From: an uncultured Chlamydiae bacterium
GTDB lineage: Bacteria; Chlamydiota; Chlamydiia; Chlamydiales; Rhabdochlamydiaceae
DNA: 32,916 bases
Assembly (NCBI GenBank): GCA_945952445.1
Contig: CAMFIG010000026.1
Location: 1 to 32,916, forward strand
Direction: 5' to 3'
Under the pieces are notes generated by a model. It saw only the letters and a program-made list of their open reading frames with translations. It did no database searches and had not been told where the DNA came from. Of the stretch, positions 15,763 through 23,054 are shown in pieces; the stretch's first letter is position 1, and the number at the start of each line of letters is the position of its first letter. A program made the position numbers and the translations under genes.

Positions 15763-15796
15763 GCTGTAATACTATCTCCTCGAGATCTCTTTTAAA

Positions 15797-15826
15797 AAAC
15801 CGTACAAGTTTCCCCTCATACGGTTT
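15797..15826. terminator. Possible bidirectional terminator between convergent genes
   Basis: AAACCGTA (15797-15804) pairs with TACGGTTT (15819-15826) around a 14-nt loop, in the gap between the plus-strand 88-residue gene and the minus-strand 497-residue gene. A-rich sequence before and T residues at the end suit termination both ways, but the stem is short. Confidence 0.4.
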
Positions 15827-15878
15827 GAAGTCGTTCTATGGCCGTTTTTTGGCAGTCCACAACTTCTCATCCATAAGT

Positions 15879-17372
15879 TCAGGGGATAGTAGTCGACTGA
15901 ACCGCTGGCGGAGCAACAGCAAGCGTTGCCTTCCACGCATCATGTGCTGCTTGTAATTTATCTCCCATCACCCGCTTAGATTCATCATCGAGACCTGCCA
16001 TCCAAGTCTGAAAAGCCGTCTTAGGATCAAAGCCATTCGGGTCATTTACACAGCGAGCCATTTCGTAAACGAAGGCATCTTCTAAAGATTCCTGTTTCAT
16101 ATCAAGGTCATGCTGCATGCAATAGGTTTGATAATCCCTTCTCGCCTCAGGAGAGCTTGCAAACAAAAAGCCAGCGACGTCTCCAGCAAACTCTTCACTG
16201 TAGGCTCCCAACTCAGGCCGAGGGGACTTACTAGAAAGAGCCTCTACGACTGCATATCCCGCTCTTTTTAAGAAGAAATCATGGCGATGTGGATCTTGGA
16301 TATCGGCTGCTCTTTCCTGATGCTCGTTTCTATAGTACTGTTCTACAGCAGAACGAGCCCTCTCTGCTTGGCGCGAGATCTCTCCTCTATCATCAATCGT
16401 CTGCGGTAAAAAGCTCAGCGCGGTCATCGCTGCAAAGGCATCTAACCCTTCAAGCTCTTGCTGCATTCTTTGGAGTTCCTTGATCTGTTTTTGGAGATCT
16501 CGATTTTGCTCGACATCAGTCGGCTGCAAAGCACTCTTTTGCTGCTGCTTTTGTTGGATTTGCTCTTTTAGGCACTCAAGCGCAGCTCCATGGTATTTCT
16601 CTAAAGCATCCATCCGTTTTTTAGCTAAATCCTTCTGGACAGGCGAGAATGATGGTTCTATCATCGCTTCGACAGCCTTCCGGCTTTTAGAATCCATGCT
16701 CGAAGGCATCTGCTGAAGAACCGCATTGCATCGCCTTGCCGGCATACATCCCGCGATGTTGCCTTTCCCTTTCTCGGTAAATTGAGGGCGTCTTGCTGGG
16801 AAAAGACTTCGCATCTCTTCAAATATCCTTTTACAATTCGCATCTTGGGTCTTCACAAGGTCAATAACCTTCATGACGCCACCCTCTTCATAGCGAAGGA
16901 TCGCCTGGTTTAGTTTTACCTCGAGCGTCACAGCTGCTTCCGGAGAGATCGCTCCACTACTCAACAAATGCTCTCGCATCTCATGAAACAGCTCGCCTGC
17001 CCTGTCTAGCTCCGCTTGGTTTTCTTTATTTCTCGACACCTCGCATGATGTGCCATGATACTCTGTCGCAACCCGCACTTTAGAAGGAAGGCGCTCTGCT
17101 GTTGCAGTAGTTTGCGGTGCGGCCTGCCGAACCACCACACGATTCGCTGCTGTCTGCGCGGGAAGAGCCGCTGCAGGAACTGTACCCTGAACTGCCTGCA
17201 CTCTGCCTTGCAAATCCCCCACAGGCACAGCCCCTTGGACTGCTTGAACAACCGGTTGGGCGGCCTGGGTTACGCGATTTGCTGTGGCCAATACAGGATC
17301 AGAGTTCGATCTTGGCCTTCCTGGCGCAGAAAGGTGCGGTGTTCCTCTCGGATTTAGAGGCTGGGTGCTCAT
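15879..17372 (-). CDS. Hypothetical protein with low-complexity N-terminus, effector-like
   Basis: 497 residues, no family recognised. The first 100 residues are rich in Ala, Gln, Val, Pro and Thr, with an internal repeat (VQAVQGAVPVGDLQGR then VQAVQGTVPAAAL), and look disordered. Residues 100-480 are mostly helical, with a Gln/Lys-rich coiled-coil stretch (about 255-310, EQIQQKQQQKSALQ) and a YHGTSCEVSRNKEN motif at about 104. The protein lacks a signal peptide and membrane helices. A disordered Ser/Thr/Pro-rich N-terminus before a helical body fits type III secreted proteins, but this is a guess. The start is supported by GAGGAG before the ATG. A short gap separates it from the GNAT gene upstream. 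Confidence 0.6.
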   Translation of the reverse strand: MSTQPLNPRGTPHLSAPGRPRSNSDPVLATANRVTQAAQPVVQAVQGAVPVGDLQGRVQAVQGTVPAAALPAQTAANRVVVRQAAPQTTATAERLPSKVRVATEYHGTSCEVSRNKENQAELDRAGELFHEMREHLLSSGAISPEAAVTLEVKLNQAILRYEEGGVMKVIDLVKTQDANCKRIFEEMRSLFPARRPQFTEKGKGNIAGCMPARRCNAVLQQMPSSMDSKSRKAVEAMIEPSFSPVQKDLAKKRMDALEKYHGAALECLKEQIQQKQQQKSALQPTDVEQNRDLQKQIKELQRMQQELEGLDAFAAMTALSFLPQTIDDRGEISRQAERARSAVEQYYRNEHQERAADIQDPHRHDFFLKRAGYAVVEALSSKSPRPELGAYSEEFAGDVAGFLFASSPEARRDYQTYCMQHDLDMKQESLEDAFVYEMARCVNDPNGFDPKTAFQTWMAGLDDESKRVMGDKLQAAHDAWKATLAVAPPAVQSTTIP

Positions 17373-17409
17373 AAAAATAATCTCCTCAAATAAGGACCGT
17401 CTTAAACTT

Positions 17410-17415
17410 ATTATA
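17410..17415 (-). promoter_or_regulatory. Candidate -10 element for the 497-residue protein
   Basis: TATAAT read on the minus strand, about 38 nt before the start codon, in a very A+T-rich stretch (17400-17460). No good -35 box is seen at 16-18 nt; TTTAAT at 16 nt is the closest. The gene may thus have its own promoter instead of depending on the GNAT gene. Confidence 0.35.
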
Positions 17416-17463
17416 TTTTAATAAAAAATTAATTAAAATATGTAACATTGAATAAATCTTATA

Positions 17464-18102
17464 CTACTTCGTATGCGCTCTTTTTTCTTCTAGGGACCCC
17501 TCTAAATCCATGTCCTCCGGTATTTCTTGGATAAACACCATCTTCTCTCGATCGAATACCATGCCTAGTTTCTCATAAAAATCCCAAGAACTCGCAAGAG
17601 GCGTTGCTGTCACTTTGAAGAGGTGCTCTTTTGCTGCAAACTCAAAACTTTCGAGCATAAGCCTTGTCCCCACACCTTTTTGGAATAGCTCTGCAAGAGT
17701 CTCATCGCAGGGGCTTTGCATGCGAATATTCCAGGGTGCTGTGACTAGTCCATTGATATACAGTTCACGCGAAGAGGGTTTAATCGAACCCACGCAAAGA
17801 CCTTGGATACGATCCTCTTTTTGCGCGCACAAGATAACGCACTCTTTCGATTGCTGCACAGCCCCCTTGATATAACCTAAAACATCGGAATAGTCTTGGC
17901 AGACCTTCCGATCCTCTAAAAAAATACGCATGTTTTCTTCGCTTGCATCTTTGACAAGCCTCGCTGGAGTCAATCGAGTAAACATGAGATCTTTCCACTC
18001 GCTTACAATCGATTTAATTTTCTTAACTGACTCCTGATCAGAAGGATCCAATTTTAAAACCTCTAAGGGGAGAGAACCTCCAACACGAACGCAACAAGCC
18101 AT
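17464..18102 (-). CDS. GNAT-family N-acetyltransferase-like protein
   Basis: 212 residues. The second half shows the GNAT layout: a strand before the acetyl-CoA site (ELYINGLVTAPWNI), the pantetheine-binding turn and helix (KGVGTRLMLESFEFAAKE, where the glycines follow the Q/RxxGxG/A idea), and the closing ATPLASSWDFYEKLGMVF, a common GNAT ending (A..F Y.k.GF). It would move an acetyl group from acetyl-CoA to an unknown amine. The first 90 residues are helical with no recognised features. The flanking regions are very A+T-rich. Confidence 0.65.
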   Translation of the reverse strand: MACCVRVGGSLPLEVLKLDPSDQESVKKIKSIVSEWKDLMFTRLTPARLVKDASEENMRIFLEDRKVCQDYSDVLGYIKGAVQQSKECVILCAQKEDRIQGLCVGSIKPSSRELYINGLVTAPWNIRMQSPCDETLAELFQKGVGTRLMLESFEFAAKEHLFKVTATPLASSWDFYEKLGMVFDREKMVFIQEIPEDMDLEGSLEEKRAHTK

Positions 18103-18182
18103 AACAAAAAACCATAATAAATAAATAATATTTATTGTATGATATATTTGTTAATTTAATATAAATGCGTGATATTTATTAT

Positions 18183-18578
18183 TTAAAAATTATTAGGAAG
18201 AGTTACTTTCTTCTGAAGAAGATCCACAAGGCTCGATCCCATGGTCTCGATCTCCTTCTGAGCTTCTTGGATCAATTTCCACTGCTCCGGGGTAAAAAAA
18301 TTGGGATTTTCTCCTACCTGAAGCATCTCTTGCTCCGAAAGGCCTGTTTTAACCTGGTTTTTCTTTGCCTCCGATGCAAAGAGCTGAAACGCCTGGCTTA
18401 AGATATAAAGAGCTTCTTTTTTTTCTTCCTCAGATCCCGATTCAAACACTTCTTTCATAGAAAAAAAAAGACGGAGATTGGTGTTTAGCATCTCTTTTAG
18501 ATCCACAGACTGGTTATTTTCCGCCATACGGACAAATTCGAGCAGTTTTTGGTATTGCTCTTTGATTTCGTGAGTCAT
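18183..18578 (-). CDS. Small all-helical hypothetical protein
   Basis: 131 residues, acidic and predicted almost all helical (EIKEQYQKLLEFVRMAENNQ; EEEKKEALYILSQAFQLFAS; PEQWKLIQEAQKEIETMGSS). There is no signal peptide or membrane segment. The ATG at 18578 has AAGGAG 10 nt upstream, so it is clearly a translated gene. Size, acidity and helicity would suit a chaperone or small partner protein, as in type III secretion, but there is no direct evidence. It is transcribed divergently from the DUF177 gene, sharing a 133-bp promoter region. Confidence 0.6.
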   Translation of the reverse strand: MTHEIKEQYQKLLEFVRMAENNQSVDLKEMLNTNLRLFFSMKEVFESGSEEEKKEALYILSQAFQLFASEAKKNQVKTGLSEQEMLQVGENPNFFTPEQWKLIQEAQKEIETMGSSLVDLLQKKVTLPNNF

Positions 18579-18711
18579 GCACCAGATCTCCTTAAAAGAG
18601 TTCTTTACTTAACTCCTGCTTACACCAAGTTTTTATTTTAGAGAATAGAAAAAAAATCACTGGGGAGATAATTCCAGAATCCGATATCCTCTTTGCAGAG
18701 GAAAAAACTAT

Positions 18712-19176
18712 ATGGAATTAAAAATCTTTATCGATAGACTCAAAGAAGGGCAAGTAGAACGAATCGAAGGCTCTCTTTCGACTGCTATCTTGCATCTCGA
18801 AGATACCGATCTTTCCCTTAAAGACACTTTTACTCTTGTGGGAGAAGCGTATATTGCACAGCCGCATCTAATTCTTAAACTCAAAGCGCGGGCTGCTGCC
18901 TATCTTCCCTGCAACATTTGCAATGAGCCTGTAGAGGTTCCTTTGGTTGTCGAAGATTTCTACCATACAAAACCCCTAGAAGAAATCCCTTCTGCTATAT
19001 TTGATTTTTCAGAAGCTCTTCGGGAGGATATCCTACTCCAAGTTCCGCAGTTTGCCGAGTGCTGCGGGGGAAATTGTCCAGAGAGAGATAGGATGAAAAA
19101 ATTTCTACAAAAAGATTCTTCTCAAAAAAACCAAATCCCTAGCTGCCACTATCCCTTCTCCGGATTAAATGGCTAG
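18712..19176 (+). CDS. DUF177/YceD-family protein
   Basis: 154 residues. YceD proteins are almost always next to rpmF (L32) and are linked to 23S rRNA metabolism in bacteria and chloroplasts. Here rpmF follows after 71 nt. The family signature is visible: a long N-terminal strand region, LPCNICNEPVEVPLVVEDFY (two cysteines as CxxC), then EDILLQVPQFAECCGGNCPE with the second cysteine set. The order DUF177-rpmF-plsX is conserved in many bacteria including Chlamydiae. The family symbol yceD is not used in chlamydial genomes, so it is left blank. Confidence 0.85.
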   Translation: MELKIFIDRLKEGQVERIEGSLSTAILHLEDTDLSLKDTFTLVGEAYIAQPHLILKLKARAAAYLPCNICNEPVEVPLVVEDFYHTKPLEEIPSAIFDFSEALREDILLQVPQFAECCGGNCPERDRMKKFLQKDSSQKNQIPSCHYPFSGLNG

Positions 19177-19247
19177 CTTCGATTTGGCTTTAAAAAAAAG
19201 AGAAAAATAGATATAAGCCTTGGCTAAATTATAAGGAGTTTTATCTT

Positions 19248-19430
19248 ATGGCTGTACCACGTAACCGCATGTCCAACGCTCGCAAAAATTCCCGTAGAGC
19301 GCACCATGCAAAAAAACCAAAGAGTTTCGCAACTTGCACAAACTGCAGCAAACCTCAGCTCTCACACCGCATTTGCCCCCATTGCGGATTTTATGATGGC
19401 AGAGCCGTTGTTCATGTCCAAGGGGAATAA
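19248..19430 (+). CDS. rpmF: 50S ribosomal protein L32
   Basis: 60 residues, starting MAVPRNRMSNARKNSRRAHH and carrying a zinc-binding pair CTNCSK...CPHCGFYDG, the usual C+ form of L32. The AAGGAG before the ATG is strong. The last 17 nt overlap the chosen start of plsX, so plsX is probably translationally coupled. Confidence 0.97.
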   Translation: MAVPRNRMSNARKNSRRAHHAKKPKSFATCTNCSKPQLSHRICPHCGFYDGRAVVHVQGE

Positions 19431-20400
19431 ACTCCCTAAGATTGGCATCGACCTTTTAGGAAGCGACCTGCCTCCGAAATCTTTGCTAGAGTCTGTCCTG
19501 CCTATGTTGGACAGCATGCAGCATTCGGCTCATTTTATCTTGTTTTGCGACAAGGAAAATGCGCCGAACGTGCCTATATGCCCTTATATTTCCCTTCAAG
19601 AATCCAAGGAAGCGATCTCCATGAGCGACTCACCCCTTTGGGCCATGCGGCGTAAAACCGATTCTTCTTTGTCTTTGGGAATCCAAGCCTTGCAAAACCG
19701 ATCAATCGACGCCTTCATCTCCATGGGCAATACCGGAGCCTTAATGGCTTTGGCCAAAACACGACTTAAGACACTCTCTCCCATCGCAAGACCAGCCCTC
19801 CTCGCTTTGCTTCCTGCAAAGAACAGCGAAATCGCCGTACTCGACGTCGGAGCAAATACGCACTGCAAAAGCACCCATTTCGAGCAATTTGCCGCTATGG
19901 GGATCGCCTATCAAAAGAGTCGAGGGATAGCAAAGCCTACAGTGGGGCTCCTCAATATCGGAACAGAAGCCATAAAAGGAACGCCCGAGCTGAGATCGAC
20001 GTATTTAGCCTTAGAAAAACTCAATAAAAAACTCCCTTACGCCGCATTCCAGGGCAATATCGAAGGAAGAGATGTCTTTGAAGGAAAAATTGACGTTCTT
20101 GTAACCGATGGATTTACGGGCAATGTTTTTCTAAAAACTGCTGAAGGGATCGCGCAATTTCTCCTAGAGCAAATACAAGAATATGCAGAAACATCCCACG
20201 CTACTGCGGGAAAACTAAAAAATAAGCTCGATTATTCAGAATACCCAGGAGCTCTTCTTTGCGGAGTCAACGGCATTGTGATCAAATGCCACGGCAACGC
20301 AAAGCCCTCTTCGCTGCGCCAAAGCCTGGTCAGCGCTATCCATCTTTTTGAAAACCGCTTCCTTGAAAAGATCCAGTCGGAACTTGCCCTCTTCTTCTAA
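19414..20400 (+). CDS. plsX: Phosphate acyltransferase PlsX
   Basis: 328 residues from the ATG at 19414; the open frame extends further up, but PlsX proteins start close to the strand KIGIDLLGSDLPP, which begins at residue 8 of this start. It converts acyl-ACP to acyl-phosphate for phospholipid synthesis, as a peripheral membrane enzyme. Other conserved parts: SMGNTGALMALAKT, LDVGANTHCK, GLLNIGTEAIKG, NIEGRDVFEG, VTDGFTGNVFLKT and the Gly-rich LLCGVNGIVIKCHGNA near the end. It overlaps rpmF by 17 nt. In Chlamydiaceae the downstream neighbour is pmpD; here it is rng. Confidence 0.93.
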   Translation: MSKGNKLPKIGIDLLGSDLPPKSLLESVLPMLDSMQHSAHFILFCDKENAPNVPICPYISLQESKEAISMSDSPLWAMRRKTDSSLSLGIQALQNRSIDAFISMGNTGALMALAKTRLKTLSPIARPALLALLPAKNSEIAVLDVGANTHCKSTHFEQFAAMGIAYQKSRGIAKPTVGLLNIGTEAIKGTPELRSTYLALEKLNKKLPYAAFQGNIEGRDVFEGKIDVLVTDGFTGNVFLKTAEGIAQFLLEQIQEYAETSHATAGKLKNKLDYSEYPGALLCGVNGIVIKCHGNAKPSSLRQSLVSAIHLFENRFLEKIQSELALFF

Positions 20401-20410
20401 AAACCTGCAG

Positions 20411-20447
20411 AGGCTCAGTGATTTTTATAGAAAAAGAAGCCTTTTTT
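20411..20447 (+). terminator. Probable Rho-independent terminator after plsX
   Basis: AGGCT (20411-20415) and AGCCT (20438-20442) close a long stem that also pairs TTTTT with AAAAA around ATAG, followed by six T. It separates the DUF177-rpmF-plsX string from rng, implying rng has its own promoter in the 60 bp that follow. Confidence 0.55.
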
Positions 20448-20509
20448 CCCTAATATGTCATCTAGCAAGTAAAAATGATTTTCAACTTAAAATTTAGCAT
20501 GGTGAATCC

Positions 20510-22045
20510 ATGAGAGAGATCCTCTTAAACATTGAATCTAAGGAGATCCGATATGCTGTATTAAAAAACGGCATGCTCCACGATTTAATTGTCGAACGCA
20601 AAAAAAACAGACAGCTCGCCGGCAACATCTACCGCGGCAAAGTGACCAATATTCTACATAACATCCAATCCGCTTTCATTGATATCAATGAGGGGGAAAA
20701 CGGCTTTATCCATATTACCGACATCTTGGAAAACACGCAAAAATTCCAAGAGCGTTTTGAGATGGACTTCGACTGGTCCGGCGATTTATCGACTGCTGAA
20801 AGCAATAAAGAGACTGATATTGCCAAGCTGCTGAAAATCGACCAGCCTGTTTTAGTACAAGTGATTAAAGAGCCCATCGGATCAAAAGGAGCTAGGCTTA
20901 CCTCAAATATTTCTATCGCAGGGCGTTATTTGGTACTTCTTCCAAATGCCCCACACCGAGGCGTTTCTCGAAAAATCGAAGACCCTTCTGCAAGAGAACG
21001 CTTAAAAAAGCTGATCCGCGCCTTTGAAATGCCAAAAGATATGGGGCTCATCTGCCGTACTGCCAGCGTAAATGCCTCTACTGAGATGCTCGTGGAAGAA
21101 GCAACTGACCTTCTCAACACCTGGCAAGGGATTGTAGAAGACTTCCAAAAATCAACTAAGCCATGCTGCTTATATGAAGAATCCGACCTCATTAAACGCG
21201 CTGTCATAGCGGGAGTAGACAAAAAATTCGATAGGATTCTGATCGATGATTACAACACCTACCAGCACTGCAAGCGCCTTTTGCAAAAATACAGTAGCGA
21301 GCAGCTTTTGAAAATCGAACTGTATCGGGACAAAATCCCTATGTTCGAACGTTTTAATGTAGAAAAAGAGATCGACCGCGCTTTGCGCCGCAAGATCTGG
21401 CTGCCAAGCGGCAGCTATCTGTTTTTTGAACGAACAGAAGCGATGTATACTATCGACGTCAACTCAGGAAGAGGCAACCTCCAGTCGGGATCTCATGACC
21501 TCGAAGAGACCCTTGTCCGTATCAACATGGAAGCTGCAGACGAAATAGCCCGACAGCTAAGACTGCGTAATATCGGGGGACTCATTATCTGCGACTTTAT
21601 CGATATGCGCTCGCGCAAAAACCAACGCAGGGTCCTAGACCGCCTCAAAGAAGCCATGAAAGAAGACTCTGCAAAGTGCACGATTCTCGGCATGAGCGAA
21701 TTCGGTCTTGTAGAAATGACAAGGCAGCGCAGCCGAGAGTCTCTTATGCAAACGATGTTCACAAGCTGCCCTTATTGCAGCGGCAGCGGGCAGATCAAAA
21801 CGCATGAAAGCACCTCTATCGAGATAGAGAGGATTTTGAAAAAAGTGATCCAACAGCAGCAGTTCGGCATTGAGATTGTCTCCCATCCCGACTTAGATCA
21901 TTACCTAGGCCATCAAGATAAGGATTTCTTCAAAAAGATTGCTGAAAAAGCAAATGCTTCCGTGAAGTTCACAGCACGTGACAGCCTGCATTTAAATGAT
22001 TTTGAGTTCTATTCTACCCTTAACGGCAAGAAAATTGATTATTAA
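20510..22045 (+). CDS. rng: Ribonuclease G/E-family endoribonuclease
   Basis: 511 residues, similar in length to RNase G (about 490) and lacking the long C-terminal scaffold of RNase E. It cuts single-stranded A/U-rich RNA and matures rRNA. The S1 domain is at about 35-120 (GNIYRGKVTNILHNIQSAFI; GENGFIHITDIL). The catalytic aspartates are in IDVNSGRG (Asp316) and DFIDM (Asp362 and Asp365). The zinc-link CPYC (Cys420, Cys423) fits the tetramer-forming CPxC motif. It is followed 2 nt after its stop by plsB, so it is the head of rng-plsB-M16 protease. This order agrees with Chlamydiaceae, where it is annotated cafE/rng. Confidence 0.93.
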   Translation: MREILLNIESKEIRYAVLKNGMLHDLIVERKKNRQLAGNIYRGKVTNILHNIQSAFIDINEGENGFIHITDILENTQKFQERFEMDFDWSGDLSTAESNKETDIAKLLKIDQPVLVQVIKEPIGSKGARLTSNISIAGRYLVLLPNAPHRGVSRKIEDPSARERLKKLIRAFEMPKDMGLICRTASVNASTEMLVEEATDLLNTWQGIVEDFQKSTKPCCLYEESDLIKRAVIAGVDKKFDRILIDDYNTYQHCKRLLQKYSSEQLLKIELYRDKIPMFERFNVEKEIDRALRRKIWLPSGSYLFFERTEAMYTIDVNSGRGNLQSGSHDLEETLVRINMEAADEIARQLRLRNIGGLIICDFIDMRSRKNQRRVLDRLKEAMKEDSAKCTILGMSEFGLVEMTRQRSRESLMQTMFTSCPYCSGSGQIKTHESTSIEIERILKKVIQQQQFGIEIVSHPDLDHYLGHQDKDFFKKIAEKANASVKFTARDSLHLNDFEFYSTLNGKKIDY

Positions 22046-22047
22046 TT

Positions 22048-23049
22048 ATGGATTTTTTCAACAAACTGCAGCAGTATTTCGATGAAGGGTGTCTACCGGA
22101 AAAATACCGCGACATCCTGTTTGAATTTTACCGATGCTATAAAGAAACCCTAGAAGAACATCACATTGATGTCGCTCCTTATGTTTCGATTTTTTTGGAT
22201 TTTTTAGACCTTGTCAAAGACCAAATCCAATCTCCCTATGCTTTTTTACCTTACCATCAGCAAATTCTCTCTCCTTTTAATTACTACAGTTTTGGAGTGG
22301 AGTTCATTAGGCCGCTAGTAGATAAAACTCTCTCTACAGTACGAGGCCTCGACCATTTAGCGGAGGCAAACACTTTTCTCCAAAAAGGGGGCAACGTCGT
22401 CTTCCTCGCCAACCATCAAATCGAAGCGGATCCGCAAGCGATCAGCATCTTAATCGAAGAGCATTGCCCTCGCCTTGCTCAAGAGATGATCTTCGTTGCA
22501 GGAGAAAGAGTTGTTACAGACCCTCTTGCTATCCCCTTTAGCATGGGAAGGAACCTCCTCTGTATCTACTCAAAGCGATATATCGACCACCCTCCCGAGC
22601 AGAAAAGAGCGAAGCAGATGCATAACAAAAAAACGATGGAGCTGATGTCGGAGCTACTTAGCCAAGGGGGCCATGCGATTTACGTAGCTCCAAGCGGCGG
22701 ACGAGATCGCGCTAATGCCGAAGGAAAAGTAGAAGTCGCTCCCTTCGATCCAAATAGCATCGAGATGTTCTATCTTATGACACAAAAAGCGAAACAGCCC
22801 ACCTGCTTTTACCCTATGGCTCTTTCGACCTATGATCTTTTGCCTCCTCCGCAAACCATCCAAGTAGAACTTGGAGAAAAAAGGCAAACAAAACGAGGCG
22901 ACATCCACTTAGCCATCGGTCCTAAGATCGACATGGAACGGTTCCCAGGCCATGAAGAAGCTGACAAACATATAAGAAGGCAACTCAGAGCAGACTACAT
23001 CTGCTCTTTGGTAAAACAGGAATATTCACAATTTCCATCGCAGGAGTAA
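22048..23049 (+). CDS. plsB: Glycerol-3-phosphate acyltransferase, plastid type
   Basis: 333 residues. It acylates position 1 of glycerol-3-phosphate, the first committed step of phospholipid synthesis. The fold follows the soluble plant plastid ATS1 type rather than the 800-residue E. coli PlsB: a helical N-terminal domain (1-95) and then the acyltransferase core. The core includes the HX4D site NHQIEAD (His123, Asp128), FVAGERVVTDPLAIPFSMGR, the Arg/Lys-rich YSKRYIDHPPEQKRAK and APSGGRDR. No membrane helix is visible. Chlamydial plsB is known to be plant-like. It lies between rng and the M16 protease with 2 and 5 nt gaps. Confidence 0.9.
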   Translation: MDFFNKLQQYFDEGCLPEKYRDILFEFYRCYKETLEEHHIDVAPYVSIFLDFLDLVKDQIQSPYAFLPYHQQILSPFNYYSFGVEFIRPLVDKTLSTVRGLDHLAEANTFLQKGGNVVFLANHQIEADPQAISILIEEHCPRLAQEMIFVAGERVVTDPLAIPFSMGRNLLCIYSKRYIDHPPEQKRAKQMHNKKTMELMSELLSQGGHAIYVAPSGGRDRANAEGKVEVAPFDPNSIEMFYLMTQKAKQPTCFYPMALSTYDLLPPPQTIQVELGEKRQTKRGDIHLAIGPKIDMERFPGHEEADKHIRRQLRADYICSLVKQEYSQFPSQE

Positions 23050-23054
23050 AATCA

